A stretch of 6,093 bases of DNA from Gemmatimonadaceae bacterium. Its GTDB lineage: Bacteria; Gemmatimonadota; Gemmatimonadetes; Gemmatimonadales; Gemmatimonadaceae. Position numbers and translations under genes: made by a program. Within the stretch, counting starts at the first letter, position 1; every line of letters starts with the position of its first letter. Shown here piece after piece: positions 3,817-6,093 of this stretch. The notes under the pieces are model-generated. The model made no database searches. It worked only from the letters and a program-made list of their open reading frames with translations, and was not told where the DNA came from. Where the stretch lies: assembly GCA_025451425.1 (NCBI GenBank), contig JANWKK010000206.1, positions 1-6,093 of the forward strand, given 5' to 3'.

Positions 3817-6093
3817 ATGCATCGTTCCCGAATCCTTCCACTACTCGCCGGCATCGCCCTCACGAGCGTTGCGATCGCCGCTGAGGCACAGACTCTCGAT
3901 TCCCTCACACTCGCCGGTTTCCACTGGCGAACCGTCGGACCAGCCAACTTCGAGGGGCGCGTCGCTGATATCGCCGGCATCCCCAGCCCATCGAAGACCT
4001 TCTTCGTCGCCACCGCAGGCGGCGGCATCTGGAAGACCACCAACACCGGCGTCACGTTCCGTCCCGTCTTCGACAACTATCCCGTCGTCGCCATGGGCGC
4101 CCTCGCGATCGCGCCTTCGGACACGCAGCAGGTCTGGGCAGGCACGGGCGAGCAGAACTCTCGAAACACCATCGAGCCGGGCGCCGGGATCTACAAATCC
4201 ACCGACGGCGGTCTGACGTGGAAGTTGATGGGCCTCGAGAAGACTCAGCACATTGGCCGCATCGTCGTCAATCCAACGAACCCGAACATCGTCTACGTCG
4301 CTGCGTTAGGCGCTGCCTGGAAATCAAATCCGGAGCGTGGTGTCTATAAGACCGAGGACGGCGGCGCGACGTGGAAGCTCGTGAAGTTCATCAACGACAA
4401 AACGGGCTTTATCGACATCGGCATCGACCCCAAGAATCCGAACGTGATCTGGGCGTCAAGCTGGCAGCGCGTGCGTGGTCCGTACTTCCTCACGTCTGGC
4501 GGCCCCGGCTCCGGCCTGTGGAAGTCCACTGACGCCGGCAACACGTGGACCGAGATCAAGGGCGGCGGCTTCCCCGAGACGCAGAAAGGGCGCATCAATT
4601 TCTCGATCTTCGCCGGCAACTCCGACATCGTATACGCGATGGTCGAAGCTGATTCGATCCGCGGCCAGAAGGCTGCGCCGGGCGCGAAGCGTCAGAAGCT
4701 TGGCAACGGCCTCTACCGCACGAAGGACGGCGGCAAGACCTGGGAAAAGATGAACGACGCCGACACTCGGCCGTTCTACTACTCGCAGGTTCGCGTCGAT
4801 CCTCGGAATTCCGACCACGTGTGGTTCTCGTCGACGCCGGTCCTCGTCACGACCGACGGCGGCAAGACCGCGCGTCAGGCAACGCAGGGCATTCACGTCG
4901 ATCATCACGCGATGTGGATCGATCCAGGCGATCCGGATCACTTCATCGTCGGTGACGACGGCGGCATCTCGATCACCTGGGATGGCGGCGGCAACTTCGA
5001 TTTCCCCGCGAACCTGCCGATCGGGCAGTTCTACGACGTGAGTTACGACTTCGAGGTGCCGTACAATGTCTGTAGCGGAGCGCAAGACAACGGCGCCTGG
5101 TGTGGCCCGAGTCGCCGCACGAACGGCCCGGTGACGAACGCCTACTGGTTCACGATCTCCGGCGGCGACGGCTTCTACACTGCGCAACATCCAACCGAGC
5201 CGTGGGTCGTGTGGGGCGAGTCGCAGGGCGGAAACGTCTCGCGGCTGAACCTCAGGACGGGTGAGCGCACGTCGCTCGTGAAGCCGTCGTGGCGCCCGCT
5301 GTACCAGACACTCGAGGATTCGATCCTCATCACGCGCGGCGACACCAACTCCCCAGCGACGAAGGAGCAGTCCACGCGCATCGCCACGTATCGCGCGCAG
5401 CAGAAAGCCGACTCGACCAAGCTCGATCTCCGCTTCAATTGGGAGACGCCGTACTTCCTGTCGCCGCATAACGCGGACGTGTTCTACATCGGTGGCAACC
5501 GCGTGCTCAAGTCCACGCAGCGTGGCGACAATCTGTATCCGATCTCGCCGGATCTCTCGAAGGGGAACCTCGGCCGGATCGACACAAGCATGAACAAGAC
5601 GGGCGGCATCTCGCTCGACGCGACGGGCGCAGAAACCTATGGCACCGTCGTCGCGCTCTCGGAATCGTATGTGCGGCCGGGCTTCCTCTATGCCGGCACG
5701 GACGACGGCAACGTGTGGACGACGGAGAACGACGGCTCGTCGTGGCAGCAGATTCCGACGTCGCGCTTCGCGGGCTTGCCGACGGGAGATGTGTACGTGA
5801 GCCGGATCGAGCCTTCGCACTTCGATACGACCACGTTCTACATCACGTTCGACAATCACCGCTGGAACGACTTCACACCGTATGTCTATGTCACCCACGA
5901 CGCCGGTAAGACCTTCAGATCACTAGCGGGCGGCCTGCCACACGACAGTCCTGCTGACTTCGTGCTCGTCGTGCGTGAGGATCCTTATAACCGCGACTTG
6001 CTCTACGTCGGAACGTCGCGGTCGGCGTACGTCTCGCTCGATCGCGGCACGAGTTGGCACAAGTTCAACGGCGGCCTGCCGACCGTGCCGGTG
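3817..6093 (+). CDS. Secreted Asp-box (BNR/sortilin-like) beta-propeller protein, 3' end beyond the window
   Basis: From the ATG at 3817 the frame is open for 759 codons to the last base; related bacterial proteins are usually about 1000-1100 residues, so roughly 250-350 C-terminal residues are missing. A signal peptide (hydrophobic LPLLAGIALTSVAIA, cleavage likely after AEA at 24) predicts export. The mature start WRTVGPANFEGRV is typical of bacterial proteins named 'glycosyl hydrolase' or VPS10/sortilin-like. Asp-box motifs (S/T-x-D-x-G-x-T/S-W/F) are at about 74, 128 (STDGGLTW), 179, 237, 302 (TKDGGKTW), 345 (degenerate, Ala in place of the aromatic), 636, 693 and 740, as in tandem propellers. 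The central part has the family-like segments VDHHAMWIDP (361-370) and GAQDNGAWCG (421-430); Cys419 and Cys429 could form a disulphide. No sialidase or glycosidase active site is recognisable, so enzymatic names are unproven; binding or scaffolding outside the cytoplasm is as likely. It is divergent from the secreted S9 peptidase gene. Confidence 0.93.
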   Translation, partial: MHRSRILPLLAGIALTSVAIAAEAQTLDSLTLAGFHWRTVGPANFEGRVADIAGIPSPSKTFFVATAGGGIWKTTNTGVTFRPVFDNYPVVAMGALAIAPSDTQQVWAGTGEQNSRNTIEPGAGIYKSTDGGLTWKLMGLEKTQHIGRIVVNPTNPNIVYVAALGAAWKSNPERGVYKTEDGGATWKLVKFINDKTGFIDIGIDPKNPNVIWASSWQRVRGPYFLTSGGPGSGLWKSTDAGNTWTEIKGGGFPETQKGRINFSIFAGNSDIVYAMVEADSIRGQKAAPGAKRQKLGNGLYRTKDGGKTWEKMNDADTRPFYYSQVRVDPRNSDHVWFSSTPVLVTTDGGKTARQATQGIHVDHHAMWIDPGDPDHFIVGDDGGISITWDGGGNFDFPANLPIGQFYDVSYDFEVPYNVCSGAQDNGAWCGPSRRTNGPVTNAYWFTISGGDGFYTAQHPTEPWVVWGESQGGNVSRLNLRTGERTSLVKPSWRPLYQTLEDSILITRGDTNSPATKEQSTRIATYRAQQKADSTKLDLRFNWETPYFLSPHNADVFYIGGNRVLKSTQRGDNLYPISPDLSKGNLGRIDTSMNKTGGISLDATGAETYGTVVALSESYVRPGFLYAGTDDGNVWTTENDGSSWQQIPTSRFAGLPTGDVYVSRIEPSHFDTTTFYITFDNHRWNDFTPYVYVTHDAGKTFRSLAGGLPHDSPADFVLVVREDPYNRDLLYVGTSRSAYVSLDRGTSWHKFNGGLPTVPV

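Noticed and set aside
3054..3884. 276-codon open frame on the plus strand crossing the divergent intergenic region
   Set aside because: It overlaps the start of the S9 peptidase in antisense, runs through the likely promoter region and out of frame into the propeller gene's signal peptide; no domain or ribosome-binding site supports it.
4456..5898. 480-codon open frame on the minus strand antisense to the propeller protein
   Set aside because: It is Arg-, Val- and Ala-rich with no known motif. The plus-strand frame has a signal peptide and nine Asp boxes and stays open through the whole region.

Overview
The window is high-GC bacterial DNA with long coding regions and few gaps. Secreted S9 peptidases and secreted Asp-box (BNR/sortilin-like) propeller proteins, both present here, are abundant in Gemmatimonadota and Acidobacteriota. 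I lean towards Gemmatimonadota, but this is inference from gene content and style; no rRNA or marker gene is present to settle it.

Layout. (1) Bases 1-213, minus strand: the first 71 residues of a zinc-type medium-chain dehydrogenase, cut by the window edge. (2) Bases 214-315: a short intergenic stretch with a hairpin/T-tract terminator (minus strand), bracketed by copies of a short GAGTGGCG-type repeat. (3) Bases 319-1458: a complete-looking IS630-family insertion sequence with an intact DDE transposase on the minus strand. It sits in a TA within CTAG, and joining the flanks gives back a continuous repeat-rich target. (4) Bases 1472-3571, minus strand: a full-length secreted S9 prolyl-oligopeptidase-family peptidase. 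(5) Bases 3572-3816: a 245-bp divergent intergenic region. (6) From base 3817 to the window end, plus strand: the first 759 residues of a secreted multi-Asp-box beta-propeller protein (often labelled 'glycosyl hydrolase' or VPS10/sortilin-like). It stays open to the last base.

How the parts relate. The S9 peptidase and the propeller protein are divergently arranged, both carry Sec-type signal peptides, and they share one intergenic control region. Before the IS arrived, the peptidase gene would have ended about 116 bp upstream of the dehydrogenase start, with the terminator between them; the IS now separates the peptidase from that terminator. The most interesting details are the transposase stop codon, which is built from the target site, the short repeat family at the insertion point, and the fact that every in-frame TTA codon in the window lies in a GTTAGGC heptamer. 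I see no CRISPR array, tRNA, rRNA, defence system or obviously new multi-gene system.
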